This document shows positions 11,133-21,922 of a stretch of DNA of 62,000 nucleotides, piece by piece. Made by a program: the position numbers and the translations under genes. Source of the DNA: Mesostigma viride (Eukaryota; Streptophyta; Mesostigmatophyceae; Mesostigmatales; Mesostigmataceae); contig RPFO01000065.1 in the NCBI GenBank assembly GCA_009746045.1, positions 6,272,887 through 6,334,886 on the forward strand, read 5' to 3'. The stretch's first letter is position 1; each line of letters begins with the position of its first letter. The notes under the pieces are model-generated. The model saw nothing but the letters and a program-made list of their open reading frames with translations. It did no database searches and had not been told where the DNA came from.

Positions 11133-12596
11133 CTCGCCGTCGCTTGCCGTTGTGTTGTCGAATACCTGGCAGCTTTAGATTGTTTTCGTTGATGCCGTGG
11201 TCAGGGCCGCTTCAGTCGCAGCCTATAGTTCTTTGGGAAGGTATAAGGCATTTCATAAAACGCGTTCCGGCAAGGATGTTGTGCGTATGGACGCTTCTTG
11301 TTGTTTAAGAGTGACGCACCCTCTCTTCGCAGGCCACAGCGGCATCACAGCGCTCATGCGCAGATGCGCTGAAGGGCCGCCAGTGGTTTCTTTGCAATTT
11401 ATCGTGCAGGGATGGAAGTGTTTTAGTGATGATGATGTTGGAGATATTGCATTTGTGTGACTGCATGTAGATAGCTGGCACCAATGGTTGTTTGAGCTTT
11501 CCTTTGTTATGATGATGTGACAAGACTACAATGTGCTGAGCCAACCATGGTTGACATGCATGACTGCATGCAAGCTATATATACCATGTTCCTGCTTGGT
11601 TCCTCGCCCTCCATAGTCCCAGTTTGTCATCCATGCCGGGGATACCAGTTTAGGAGGTGTTGTTGAGTTGATTAGCTTGGTTGGCATCAACCTTACACTC
11701 TAACCTGGGAGAAACATAGGAAATGCTGCTTAGGCGTATTAGGGCTACCATCGTCAAGGCTATGAACATATTTACAAGGCTGGCCATGCTGGAGGGATGA
11801 TGAAGACATATGAGGTGCGTGGCCACCCCTTTGTACATTGTAAACATACTCAGCATGGTTTTGGTGCATGTTGGATGGCATATGAAGTGGCACTGTGGGG
11901 TTACTGACTTACTGAGTGGTCCTTAGCGCCTTGTCAGGTGGTCATATAGGAAACCCATCAACTTGAGTAGTTCTTGTCACAATGACCCCCACGTTGAGCA
12001 TGCGTTGCCGTCAGCGTGCAAGAGTTAATTATGTGTGCTTTGGTCAGTTTGCAGATGTCTTTGATGAAGAAGGAGGTGCTAGTGTGGCTGAATGGTTACT
12101 ATAATTTCCTTGTAGTGTCTACATGGGTGGCCGTCTTGGAATGGTTGTAACTTGGGCAGTTCTTGTCGGAACGTCGTCAAACCTGGAACATAGGAGGTAC
12201 CATATGTGCAGAGGATGGTAGTGTGTGGTTTGGCCAGTTTTCACGTGGCTTAGATGTATAAAGGGGTGTTAGTGTGGTTAAATACTAGCTAAAACCTCCG
12301 TCAGCGTCATCACAGGTTGCAATCTGGGAATATCCATCAAATAGGGCTGCGCTTATCAGAATGACCTGAAATTTTGGGGCTGCATGTCCCCCCCTCTCTA
12401 GTATTTGAAAATATAAGATATGGCATGATTCTATGTGTTTATGATTTGTTTTATTTTTTTTGGTGAAAAAAAGTACCCTTTTTGCGAGAAAATCCATCAA
12501 TGTGTCTAAACATCATTATTTTGTGCTCAAAATTAGGCAGACTTTCTCAAAAGTGGGGGAACTATATGGAAATATATGATTTGGTCCAAATTTGTT

Positions 12597-13145
12597 TGCC
12601 CATTAATTAATTAATTAATTAATAGACACGTGACTGCGTCACGTGAGCATAAGCCCTCAGTGGGAGCGGAACATGGGATGGAATGGATGGTATAAGCTAT
12701 CTAGGTCCTAGTTACAGGGGTGTGGGCACCGCGGCCCGAATCGCTATGAATGCCATACTTGGTCACACGCGGAGCCCCCACAGGCTTGGGGGTGGTCTCC
12801 TTCATCACTACTTGCCATCTATCCTTGCGCACCATCTGCCTCCATATTACAGACAAACCAGGAGGCTGCCCGGGGGTGAGCCCGTCACGTCTAGTGTAGC
12901 ACATGTCCATGCCGAGTCTATCACGAAAAGTCCACGGGTGGCGGCCCTGCCGCGCGCGGCCGGGGGCACGCCAGGTGAGGACATATCGCCCAGGCTGGGC
13001 GGGCTTGGTGCCAGCTAGTCTATCTGATGTATCTACCTGATCTGTGCGGGCCAGGTGCCCGGCTAGGCCCAGGCGCCTGTGCCTAATAATGTGGGAAACA
13101 TAGGGCAAATCAGCGTACAAATCCTCATTACTAATGTGCAAACCA
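12597..13145 (-). mobile_element. LINE ORF2 C-terminus and 3' end, family III
   Basis: The minus frame 13141-12701 contains IIRHRRLGLAGHLARTD, the R-R-L-x-x-x-G-H-x-A-R motif found after the RT domain of many LINEs, and then WRQMVRKDRW near the end. The element finishes with the perfect hairpin CACGTGAC/GTCACGTG (12627-12645, loop GCA) and TTAA repeats (12602-12621 on +). The 5' part is missing, as expected of 5'-truncated LINE insertions. It lies inside TTAA transposon copy A, so it inserted after that element. Confidence 0.7.
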
Positions 13146-13362
13146 AAGTTGGCCCATTGTCCTAGGGAAAATATGCCAAAAGTAGCGTCTTTTTCTATTT
13201 TTAGCGCGTAACCGGCATCTGGTGGGGGCTAGTACCCCCCCCAAGTGGTTGGACAATTTTTTTAAAATCATATTTATGGACCCCAATCAGAATTGGATTT
13301 TTAGCACATGCATAGGTATGGTTTCCAGAAATGTGCTCTTTAGGCATATCCCCTCCCCTTAA

Positions 13363-15440
13363 TTAGGCTAGCTATTTGGCATGCATGGCTACGTTCTACC
13401 CTGCGCATTGGCATTGCACATGGTACATGGCTAGGATCGAGTGTCCAGGTTGCGGCATTTCCCAAACATGGGTGTGGTCATGCCCGTACGGCCAGGGGTC
13501 TTGCACAGAGCTCTGGTTGTTACTGATTGACTATCAAGTCCCCACCTCTCCAGAACACCCGGGGCCTCTTGGGGACGGTTTTGCTTGTGGCGGAGCGCCG
13601 CGGAGGCACTCCAGCCCACACAGGTCACGTCGCTGCTGCATATACCTTCAGTGTCCATGTTCCCAAGAAAAGTCCTTATTTTAGGACCAGTTTGAATTAA
13701 AAAATATATGTGCAAACATCAAATTTTGACCCTGGCATTTTTACCACTGACAGATAACACACTTTTTGAATTTTGGACAAAAAACTGGGTTCAAATAATT
13801 ACATTTAGTGCCTGAATGGACCCTGGCCCATGGCAGGCCTCAAACCGCGAATTTGGTCAAAATGAGAATTTAGGACCAATAGGACCAATTAGTGTCAACG
13901 CATGACCATGCTATCCACACGGTCCCTTGAGCATCTTACAAGCGCTAGGGGACCCTACGAGGCCTTGGGATGGCGGGGCAGCGTATAACAAGGCCATACC
14001 CTGCTGTGGCTGCCTCTATATATACGCGTGATTAACGGTGTCACAGATGGTGCAGGTAATGCAATATACGGCTGCATGGTTGCTGAGGTTGCCCGGCTTG
14101 AACATGGCCCACCCCTTGCGGTAAACTTTCTCTAAGCATATGCCAAACCTTCTTTGACATCACGGACATGCTGGCCACCACCCAGCGATGAAAAAACATT
14201 GCATTTGCATTGCAACTAACACATGAATGCAGCCAAATCAAGTTTCAGAACAACGTTGTGCTAACATGCAACGCTTTGTGAGCGAATTCAGGGTGCATGT
14301 AACACGTAAACCATATTGTATGTACTGTCTGAGAGTACCCTGAACGACTGCAGGCCATAGGACCATGGTTTATAACTAACACATGAGTAAAACTGCTCTT
14401 ACGCATGTGTGTTTTAGCTGCAGCGGACGACGAAGATAGAGACGTAAAAAATTGTATGACGTAAACCAACTATGTGTGACAGTTATGTGCACAGAGAGCG
14501 TCCCCTCTTTTTAGGCATAGCTTACTGACTCAAAACACCACGACAGCGTTGCCAGTTACACTCATGATCTAGGGCACCCCGGCACGTACCTGCTACTTAC
14601 GTCGCCTCATTCCAGATGGTTGCAAAAAAGTCGCTGAAATCCGCAGCGAGGTCAGCTTTCCGAGAGCTGAGCGCACCAAAGCTGGCCAACCGGTTCGAAA
14701 ATGATATAAACCACGCTTGTGCTGCGTTCTAGGTCCAAGAATAACCTAAAGTGAAGACCTATAAGGTGCGCTCGCTGCCCAGCCTGAACGTCCCTAAAAC
14801 ATGGTCGACAATGGAAATCGGGCAAGAATATCACGGCCCAGGCGCTCCCATGTCAAATACTCCGTTTATAAACTCCAGACTATAATCAAAATCGTCCACA
14901 CAAATTTCCTGGCTTGATTCGCACCACCATTGCTAATACACTAACATGTTTGTGCCAAAATCGACCCTCCGCGAGCAGGCGATCTGCGACCCATTTGTGT
15001 TGTGCCGCTGTGCTACAGCGCTACACATAAAAACTTGCGCAGAAAATTTCACAGCCTTTAAGCATAACTAACGACCTTTCGTTTTTGCTACTGGGCGCCC
15101 GAAATGATAAACGCACGTGAAAACGCCGGCCACGATTGTCAGGTCGCCATATCCACCTCAGATCATTCCCGCACCCACTTTTTCGCTCCAAAATCGGTTA
15201 TATTTTTGGTCGAGGTACCTACTTTCCCGCCATTATACCCGGTACCCGGGTACGGAATCCGGGTACCATGTGCCGGTACCACGGGTCGGGTACATCATGC
15301 CGGGTACGGTCCACATGGGGTACGGTCCATATAGTGACCCCCCCCCCGGTACCTCGGTTATAGTAAATTGGTCCTTAATTTAGGACAAAGTCCTAAATTA
15401 AGGACCGTGGGAGGCTTAACAATTCAGAGTCCATGGGCTG
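13363..15440. other. A/T-rich intergenic stretch, no gene recognised
   Basis: I find no supported gene. The sequence motif AAGTCCTTATTTTAGGACC near 13672 resembles the arms of the perfect palindrome at 15370-15406, so 13672-15406 may be one decayed element. A run of GGTAC/CGGGTAC strings lies at 15236-15355. Short open frames such as 13376-13684 have no recognisable motif. Confidence 0.45.
15370..15406. repeat. Perfect 17-bp inverted repeat with 3-base loop
   Basis: Arms GGTCCTTAATTTAGGAC and its complement are separated by AAA. It is the strongest simple hairpin outside LINE tails in this region and may be the end of a fold-back element. Confidence 0.85.
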
Positions 15441-15446
15441 GCCGGA

Positions 15447-16165
15447 TAATTAATTAATTAAACTCGTGCTCCCGTTGGGGAGTCACGGAGCACCGAAGTG
15501 CTTTTAATCCCTGTGTGTGCACTACAGGAGAAAGGGCAGAGACCCCCAGTCTCCTTCATGCCAAAGGCATGCCACAGCTGCAATCGGGCGCGGCTAGCTA
15601 AAAGGACAGGCTAACGATCCGGCAAACTGTGGGTGCAATAAGACCCATGTGAGCATATCATAGCAAGGAGCGTGGGCAGGTAATCTGAACATAGCTGAGG
15701 GCGTAGCATGGCTGTACTAGGACTAGGCTAAGGCTATGGCTGGAACATTGTGTACCGTGCGTTGGCGGCACGTGACTAGGTGTGTTGGCACAGCTAGGCA
15801 ACATTCTAGGCATGGCTGCCTTTAGCGGCAGTGACGCCAATGGTTACAAGCTAGGGCTATTGCTATTCTAGCCCGCTGGCTGGGGGCGTCCACATCTTGT
15901 GGTTGATCATCAGCCGGTCCCCGCCCCTCCAGTACACCTTGGGCTTCTGGGGGTCCTGCTTATGGCGGAGGTATTCCGGCCACAGGTCGCGTCGCTGCTG
16001 TTGCTGAGCGGGGGTGAGGTCGTCATCCAGCGTCCAGGTGAGGTCGTGCAACCGCTTGCGACGAGAGAGGAACCGCTGCTTATCCTCAGGGGAGGGGAAG
16101 GTGAGTAGGACTGGTGGGGGAGCCGCCTTGTCCCGTGAGTGGGGAAGGCGGTGGCACCCACGCAG
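15447..16165 (-). mobile_element. LINE ORF1 C-terminus joined to family II 3' UTR
   Basis: The minus frame ending at 15863 (TAG) carries a LINE ORF1-type C-terminal domain: RRKRLHDL, then TLDDDLTPAQQQQRRDLWPE, then VYWRGGDRLMINHK. Close relatives are at 54550-54804(+), 44073-44163(-) and, decayed, 16605-16830(-). About 390 bases of 3' UTR follow with no ORF2. The element ends in a perfect hairpin at 15465-15487 (lower stem CGTG/CACG, bulged base, upper stem CTCCC/GGGAG, loop CAAC) and TTAA repeats (15447-15461). An ORF1-only structure recalls half-LINE (HAL1) derivatives. Confidence 0.7.
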
Positions 16166-16249
16166 TTCTACCTCACCTGGCCGGTCTCTAGCTCACCGCA
16201 AGAAGTTGCACGACCTCCCCTGGTTAACTCCTGGATGACGACCTGAACC

Positions 16250-18340
16250 GGCCCCACTCAGCAACATCGTCATTCAGGTTCCAGGGGAGGTCGTGGAATT
16301 ACTTATATTGCGGTGAGAGAGGAACAGCCGCTTATCCGGCCCCATGGACTGCCGCTGAAGGTAAGCATGCCTGGTGGCCGGGCCGGGGTACGTGCCAACT
16401 GCCACCTTGTCCAGCACTTGAATGGGGAACTAAGGCGGCGGTGCACACAGGCGCTCTACTTCACCTTCGAGGGCCAGGCACTATAACATTGTGCGCTAAT
16501 ATCATTTCAAGTGCTTTAGTGCCGGCCTAAGCTATCCCATAATCGATTGCGGCCGCCCCCAATGATGTGGACAACTAGCTTGAGTGCTGTATCCCGGGGG
16601 TGGAGCTAGCTAGCCCAGGGGGGCTTCCACAGTTTCTTGTTGATCGACATGAAGGTCCCCGCCCCGCCAGTACACTTGTTGGGGGCTGGGGCTTCTCGGG
16701 GTTGGTTGGTGACTTCAGTCAATGTGGCGGATGTAGTCGGGCCATGCACTGATCGCGGCGTTGCTGCTGCTGGGCTGGCGTCAGCCGGTTGTCGTCGATC
16801 CAGCGACCAGGAGGTGTTCACCAGCTTCTTGCGGCCACAGAGCCGGATCGAACCGGCGAACTCGGGCTGTGATGTCGCTAGCTGAAGGTGAGAACCACTG
16901 GAGGGCGGGGCCCAGCCTTGTCCCGTGGATCATTGGGGCCAGGCAGTTACTAGGCGCCTTGCGCAGTGTCCCACCTGGCAGCTTCATGCGCGCCAAGAGT
17001 TGTTTCTTAATTCAGCTCGTCGAGAAGAGAGTCTGGCTGGGGTCTCCTCCGGCTGGCGACCAGCATGTCGAAGCGTCTGAGGATGACCCGGCAGCGGCGA
17101 CGGTCGATCACGATCATGCAGCGGCCTCGCGGCGCGTGTCGTCCAGCTCCTGGCTGGACTCAGCTTGGTGCATGGTGACTGGCGGTGCATGGTGGTATAG
17201 ATCGAGGCTGCCTGGCCGGCTATAATTGAGCAGGTCAGCCCAGGATCGAGGCGTGAGTTGAGGGGTCGATCATCGCTAGCCGTACCTGGCACTCAGGTAA
17301 TTGCATGGGCGGCGATGGTGGTCGTTCGCTCGGCGATCTCGGGGACCTGCGTGGCCAGGCGGGTGATCTACCTTGCCGTATAGCATTGAACTGCCTCAAG
17401 TTTCACGATGCCTACTAGTTGGCCGACTCGGCCTTCCACCTGGTTATAAAGGCGGGCGGTCATAGCTTGGATGTGGCCTCGGAACCCTTGGTGACAATGT
17501 GCTCTTGCCGGTAGCAGTAAACCGAGGCAGCCTGGAGCTTCTAGTGCGACTCTGGCTTCAATTTGGTTGACGTTGGCCGAGAGAGTGTTGCCGGAGTGGG
17601 CCGTCAGGCGCGTTCAGGGCGGCGACGTACTCTGCATGCTCAGGGCATCGGCGCCAGCTGCATGCTCCCGCACCAGTGATCGACGACAGCTTGGATGTTG
17701 GAGTCCGTGCTGGGGGAGGTGCGGGCCGCTCTGCGAGGATGCTGCACAACTGCTGTGGCTCATGCAGGCCCGTCTGCACTCATACAGGAGGCTCCTGAGG
17801 CCAGCGTTACTAGCCAAATATCTGGATGTTAAGTCCTGCATGGGCGTCGCAGCGCAGGTATCTGCACATGATGACTGCCTTCAAGTTTGCCTCCGGTTCT
17901 TGAACTCAGCCATTCCCAGTTGCCAGGCTTGGTTGACCTTCTCGCCAGAAACCTCATATAGGCATGCAGAAAAAGTTTATCATGGCGGGCCAGGAACTTG
18001 ATAACACGTCACATTGTTCCTTCGTGAGCGTAAAGATTTCCAAGAAGCAATTAAAATCTCGGTGATGGCATTATATTCCTCGTATTCAAGCTTAAGGTGG
18101 TCGCTTACCGGCCGCAGTAGGTCTGTGTAGGAGTCGGAGGCGAGAGGCTGCCATCTGCCGGCCGGGTGGGCTGCCGGCAGCGCAGCTGGAGGCCAATGAT
18201 CTGCGCCGCGATCTCCTGGACCTGCACGGCCAGGGCTTGGCCTTTGGCGGCGCAAGATGGTTTCCAGCTTCTTGATGAGAAGGCGCACTTGCACTCCACC
18301 TGCAGTTGTCAGAGGCGAGAGACTGAGTCGGGCGGCATAT
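16250..18340 (-). pseudogene. Decayed LINE ORF1 copies
   Basis: At 16260-16440 a second copy of the GAGGTCGTG.. / GAGAGAGGAAC.. block from 16015-16090 is seen. At 16605-16830, on minus, LDD-NRLTPAQQQQRRDQ and VYWRGGD are still readable across frames and mark another ORF1 C-terminus. From 16860 to 18340 short minus frames with VQEIAAQIIGLQLR-like coiled-coil character (near 18200) fit the N-terminal part of such an ORF1, but stops and shifts are frequent. Boundaries between copies cannot be fixed by eye. Confidence 0.5.
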
Positions 18341-18361
18341 ATATGGGTATTCTGCACACGG

Positions 18362-19181
18362 CTGATTGGATTGCTCTTTTCGCGGACCTCAACGCCCAGG
18401 GACGTGCGTGGCTGTTCTCGCTTTCCTTGCGGAGTGTGGGCTCGGCGTACCTTCGTGCTCTTCCCATGGCCCCCCATTCGCCTTGGCTCCCAGCCACTAC
18501 TCGGTGGCGCTCCGGCACCAGCTATTTGCCCCGCAGCCTCTTGTTCCGGCCGGGCGGCCTTGTGGTAGCTGTGGGCAGCCGCTGGATCCCACGGGGACTC
18601 ACTACCTTGCCTGCATGGGGGGCCAACAGAATCAGAATTGGTATTTGTATTTGCACACTGTCCTCCTGACGGTGGTGCTCGCCATGATCCGGTCGGTTTT
18701 CCCCCACGCGAACATCCGGTCCGAGGATGCGGATGGCGCTGCCTTCTATTCCCCCAACCACCGGCCTGACATCGTGGTGCTGGACTTTGAGGGGGGTGGC
18801 CGGCATCTGCTTATTGACGTTTCGGTGGCGCGGCCCTTGGCTCTTAGCCACGTGGCTGGGGCCTCCCTCACGGCAGGTTACACGGCGGACCGGGCGGAGC
18901 GGGCCAAGCTCCTGGCCTACGGCGACGTCGGGCACCATCGTGTGGTGCCCTTTGTCCTGGAGGAGTTTGGGGCCATGGGGCCCCTGACCTCCGCCTTCTT
19001 CAAGGAGTGTTGCCGGCTCCGGGAGGACCGGCTGGACCTGGAGGGCCAGCGGGCCCCATGGTCGGCGCGGACCTGGACGTCATATTGGCGTCAGCGCTTG
19101 TCGGTGGCGCTGACTCGGGCCATGGCTGACATCATGCTCCGCCGTACGCGGGCTGATTTTGCGGTGCAGCAGGGCTATTAG
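18362..19181 (+). pseudogene. LINE ORF2 C-terminus with zinc knuckle and restriction-like nuclease
   Basis: The main frame (18366-19181, ending TAT TAG) carries CGSCGQPLDPTGTHYLAC, a CCHC knuckle. It continues with RPDIVVLDFEGGGRHLLIDV, which fits the PD-(D/E)XK nuclease of restriction-like LINEs (R2/NeSL/Dualen type). Conserved helical sequence follows to the stop. Just upstream, WIALFADLNAQGRAWLFSL is in another frame and passes into the main frame around 18465-18490, so one indel breaks the ORF. No RT domain remains. The 3' UTR runs to about 19300 and contains GAGTGATTTCACTC. Confidence 0.7.
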
Positions 19182-19303
19182 GTTCCTCCCGTTAGGCGTT
19201 TCCATTGGTCTTATCGTAGTATAGAGCTTTGACATGGCTCTGTATATAGGTTCATAGCTGGGCGTTTGCTTTGGTTTGAGTGATTTCACTCTGCTGTAAG
19301 TAA

Positions 19304-20061
19304 TTATATTTTTAATATATATGCATGTGCATAAGAAGCCCGCTGTCTAGCTGCAGCGCCGTGAGCTGGGGTTGGAGCTAAGTTGTGGGCGACCTTCACT
19401 TGGAATTCCGCATTGGTGACCCATGCAGGCCTCCACCGCGTGTACGTTGAGCGTCGCGCACGGTCAGCGATGCATGTCAGCTTCTCGGCCAGCGGCCAGG
19501 TTTGACCGGCGTGCTCCTCCAGTGCTGTGAGGATGTTATCCCTGGGAGGGGGGCGGTGCACACATGCCTACTGGTGCTGGGTGGGAGGGTCAGTTGCGGA
19601 GCGCAGCTACAATTAAGGGCGCGCCGGTGTTCGAGTTGTCAGCTCAGAGCTGAAAGAAGCTGTACAGGATAGCGGTGAGGGGATGGCGGGTCGATCAACC
19701 GCGCTGCTCCAAAAGGGTGAGGAACTTGATCTCCACGGCGGCGTCAGCCATGGGTCCCGAAGGCCCCGAAAGCTTGGGCTCCTTTGCGGCAAGAACAGGA
19801 TCGACGATCGCGGCACAGTCTTCCTTGGTCACTGAGGCGGCATCCAGTTGGGGAGGGAGATGGCATGGCCGGGGTGATAAATACGCCATATGTACATGTT
19901 CGTGGCAGGTTTTCTTGGGCTCTGGCGAGGCGCTTGGCGATGGATGGGCGGCCGGTTGATCGGCATCTTGTAATGGAGTGGCTGAGCGAGGATCGACGTA
20001 AAGGGCGAGTGGGTTGGGCTGGGACTGAGCCGGAAACCGGGATCACTTCTCCAGACCGCAT
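19304..20061 (-). pseudogene. LINE ORF1-like fragments
   Basis: On minus, 19561-19304 reads EEHAGQTWPLAEKLTC and DRARRSTYTRWRPAW, which resembles an ORF1 C-terminal domain of a different family. On minus, 19889-19695 has an Ala/Pro/Ser-rich N-terminal type stretch with VTKEDCAAIVDPVLAAKEP. The relation of the two parts and their ends are uncertain. Confidence 0.4.
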
Positions 20062-20439
20062 TTAGTTAGCTCAGTTGATGGGGTTGTCATAGCCTGAATC
20101 GTGTCACACGCATGCAACTTTTCACCATACTGTGTTTCAGCAGTAAACGATTATACTGGTGGGTGCATCAAGAATTAATGCCAGTGATCTGACTGAAATT
20201 GGGGCTTCGACGTGAACTTTCTGAGCGCTGCCGCCGTCAGCCATATCGTTCACTGTTCACATTCAGCCATTTTTCAGCCAGGTACGTATAACCATGCATG
20301 TGTCATGGCGCAATTGGTTGGAGATTCCTTATACCTTGTAGTGGCACCGGCCCATGCACGTCACGCAGTCATGTCCTTATTAATCCTGAAATAAAAGTGT
20401 CTTGACAAACCGGCCTGGATAAGATCACGGTACCCAGTT

Positions 20440-20897
20440 GGATATTGCACTAGCTAGCTTTGTTGCTGAGCCTGCATGCACCATGATGCAGGGTTTTGTG
20501 TGTGGACCCTGCATGGGTATGCGCCCCTAAAACCTCTCAGGCTCCAGGCTCAGAGGCCTTCATATTCTCCCAAACCGGTGCCTCTATTGAGTTCCAAGCC
20601 TATCTGTGGCCACTGGACCATGGGGCAGCCCTACTGCATCCACTATGCTTACTAAATTGCCAGTATGTCGAAGCTTTATTGCACCCACAGCAAATGTTGA
20701 GCACTAGACTCTCCCAGTGAGCAGCATGCAATGTTTAATTGAAGTGAACAGCTGCACATGGCATGCCTTTGGCATGAAGGAGACTGGGGGTCTCTGCCCT
20801 TTCTCCTGTTGTGCACACACAGGGATTAAAAGCACTTCGGTGCTCCGTGACTCCCCAACGGGAGCACGAGTTTAATTAATTAATTAATTAATTAATT
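20440..20897 (+). mobile_element. LINE 3' end, family II
   Basis: The 3' UTR (GCATGCCTTTGGCATGAAGG, GGGATTAAAAGCACTTCGG) is nearly identical to the inverted copy at 15465-15590. The terminal hairpin at 20846-20868 has lower stem CGTG/CACG, bulged A, upper stem CTCCC/GGGAG and loop CAAC. TTAA repeats (20871-20897) follow. The region 20062-20440 shows nothing recognisable. Confidence 0.75.
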
Positions 20898-21019
20898 GAA
20901 GTGGGGCCTGCCTTTCACTTGAGGCAACGAGACGATCGAAACGGGGGGGGGGGGGGGGGGGCAATTGATGCCCCATTCTTGCTGTGCATCAAACAGGGAT
21001 GACATGTACATACCTTCTC

Positions 21020-21090
21020 AAAAGTTGGTACCCCGTGACTCTCCCAGCGGAGGCGCGTAAATGAATGAAAGAATGAATGAATGATGCAGC
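21020..21090 (+). mobile_element. LINE 3' remnant with GAAT tail
   Basis: The sequence CCCGTGACTCTCCCAGCGGA resembles the family II hairpin in decayed form and is followed at once by GAAT repeats (21062-21085). A G20-type homopolymer lies upstream near 20943-20962. Confidence 0.5.
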
Positions 21091-21922
21091 TAGATCACGA
21101 GACGATTGATCGAGCTAGTCCTATGTAGCCTGGACATCCGCGTACGATAGCATGAGGGAATTGCTAGGGCGGCCTCCCACCTAGCTCGTTAATTGTGTGT
21201 AGGGGGAATACCTGGTTAAGGTTCCTTTATTGGCACCCACATGCATGTGCATGATCGCGATCCACATGCACACTTACGTGCATGCATGCATGCAGGCTCG
21301 CAAGCTAGTATACCATCACGGCAGGCCCGCGCGCGAGCTGCATGGGCCATATATGGTCCGATTCTTCGAACTTTTCCAGATCCTAGCTGGCGCCTATGCT
21401 GCTTGCATGGATCTCGCTGGTAACGTACCCATGCTATCCTGGACGTAACGTACGTACCAGTATTCTAACTACATAGACAAACGCGGATAATATTTCAGGG
21501 TTAAAGCCATGCACGGTGCAGGCTCGATCATTCCATGTGGTCGATTGGGCTCTTACAATTTTCAGGCGCCCATACACAGGTTATTCCCTTGACATCTGCT
21601 GTACCAATTGTGCAGCCCTGGTCTACTGCATCACAATCAATATCTATCAGCATGCCGGCAAATCGACTATCTCGTAGCCACACTTTATTCTTCATATAGA
21701 TCAGGTAAAAAGAAATAGCTGTTTCCGCTAGTGGCATGGCCACTGGGCCATCTCCTCGGCACAGCTCATGCCACTTCAAGAATTCCTGCAACCTATTTAA
21801 TCCCTACTCTCCGTGGACGAACAGCTTGTGCCAAACTGTTGATGCTTGTACAGTATGTTATACCGAACCGAGATGCCACCGCCACTCCAAACCACGACAG
21901 GTCCAATTCACCACTTGCGGGT
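21091..21922. other. Downstream of the TAB2-like gene, no gene seen
   Basis: No coding signal was found. On the minus strand TGTAA occurs near 21557, the usual green-algal polyadenylation signal, about 365 bases after the TAB2 stop. Several palindromic GCATGCATGC strings occur at 21275-21295. Confidence 0.4.

Larger units (their letters stand above)
10508..13358. mobile_element. TTAA-flanked DNA transposon copy A with nested LINE
   Basis: The ends GGGGACGGGACAT (10508) and GGGGAGGGGATAT (inverted, ending 13358) are flanked by TTAA at 10504-10507 and 13359-13362. It is related along much of its length to copy B (40974-43619). Shared parts include the left-end palindrome, the conserved MATAFRRN start near 10612, a 50-codon frame at 10978, the block around 11100-11460, the block around 11920-12030 and the right-end block near 13170. 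It lacks the PHD-finger region of copy B and carries a LINE fragment (12597-13145). TTAA flanks with G-rich ends fit piggyBac-like or Kolobok-like elements; I cannot decide which. Confidence 0.75.
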
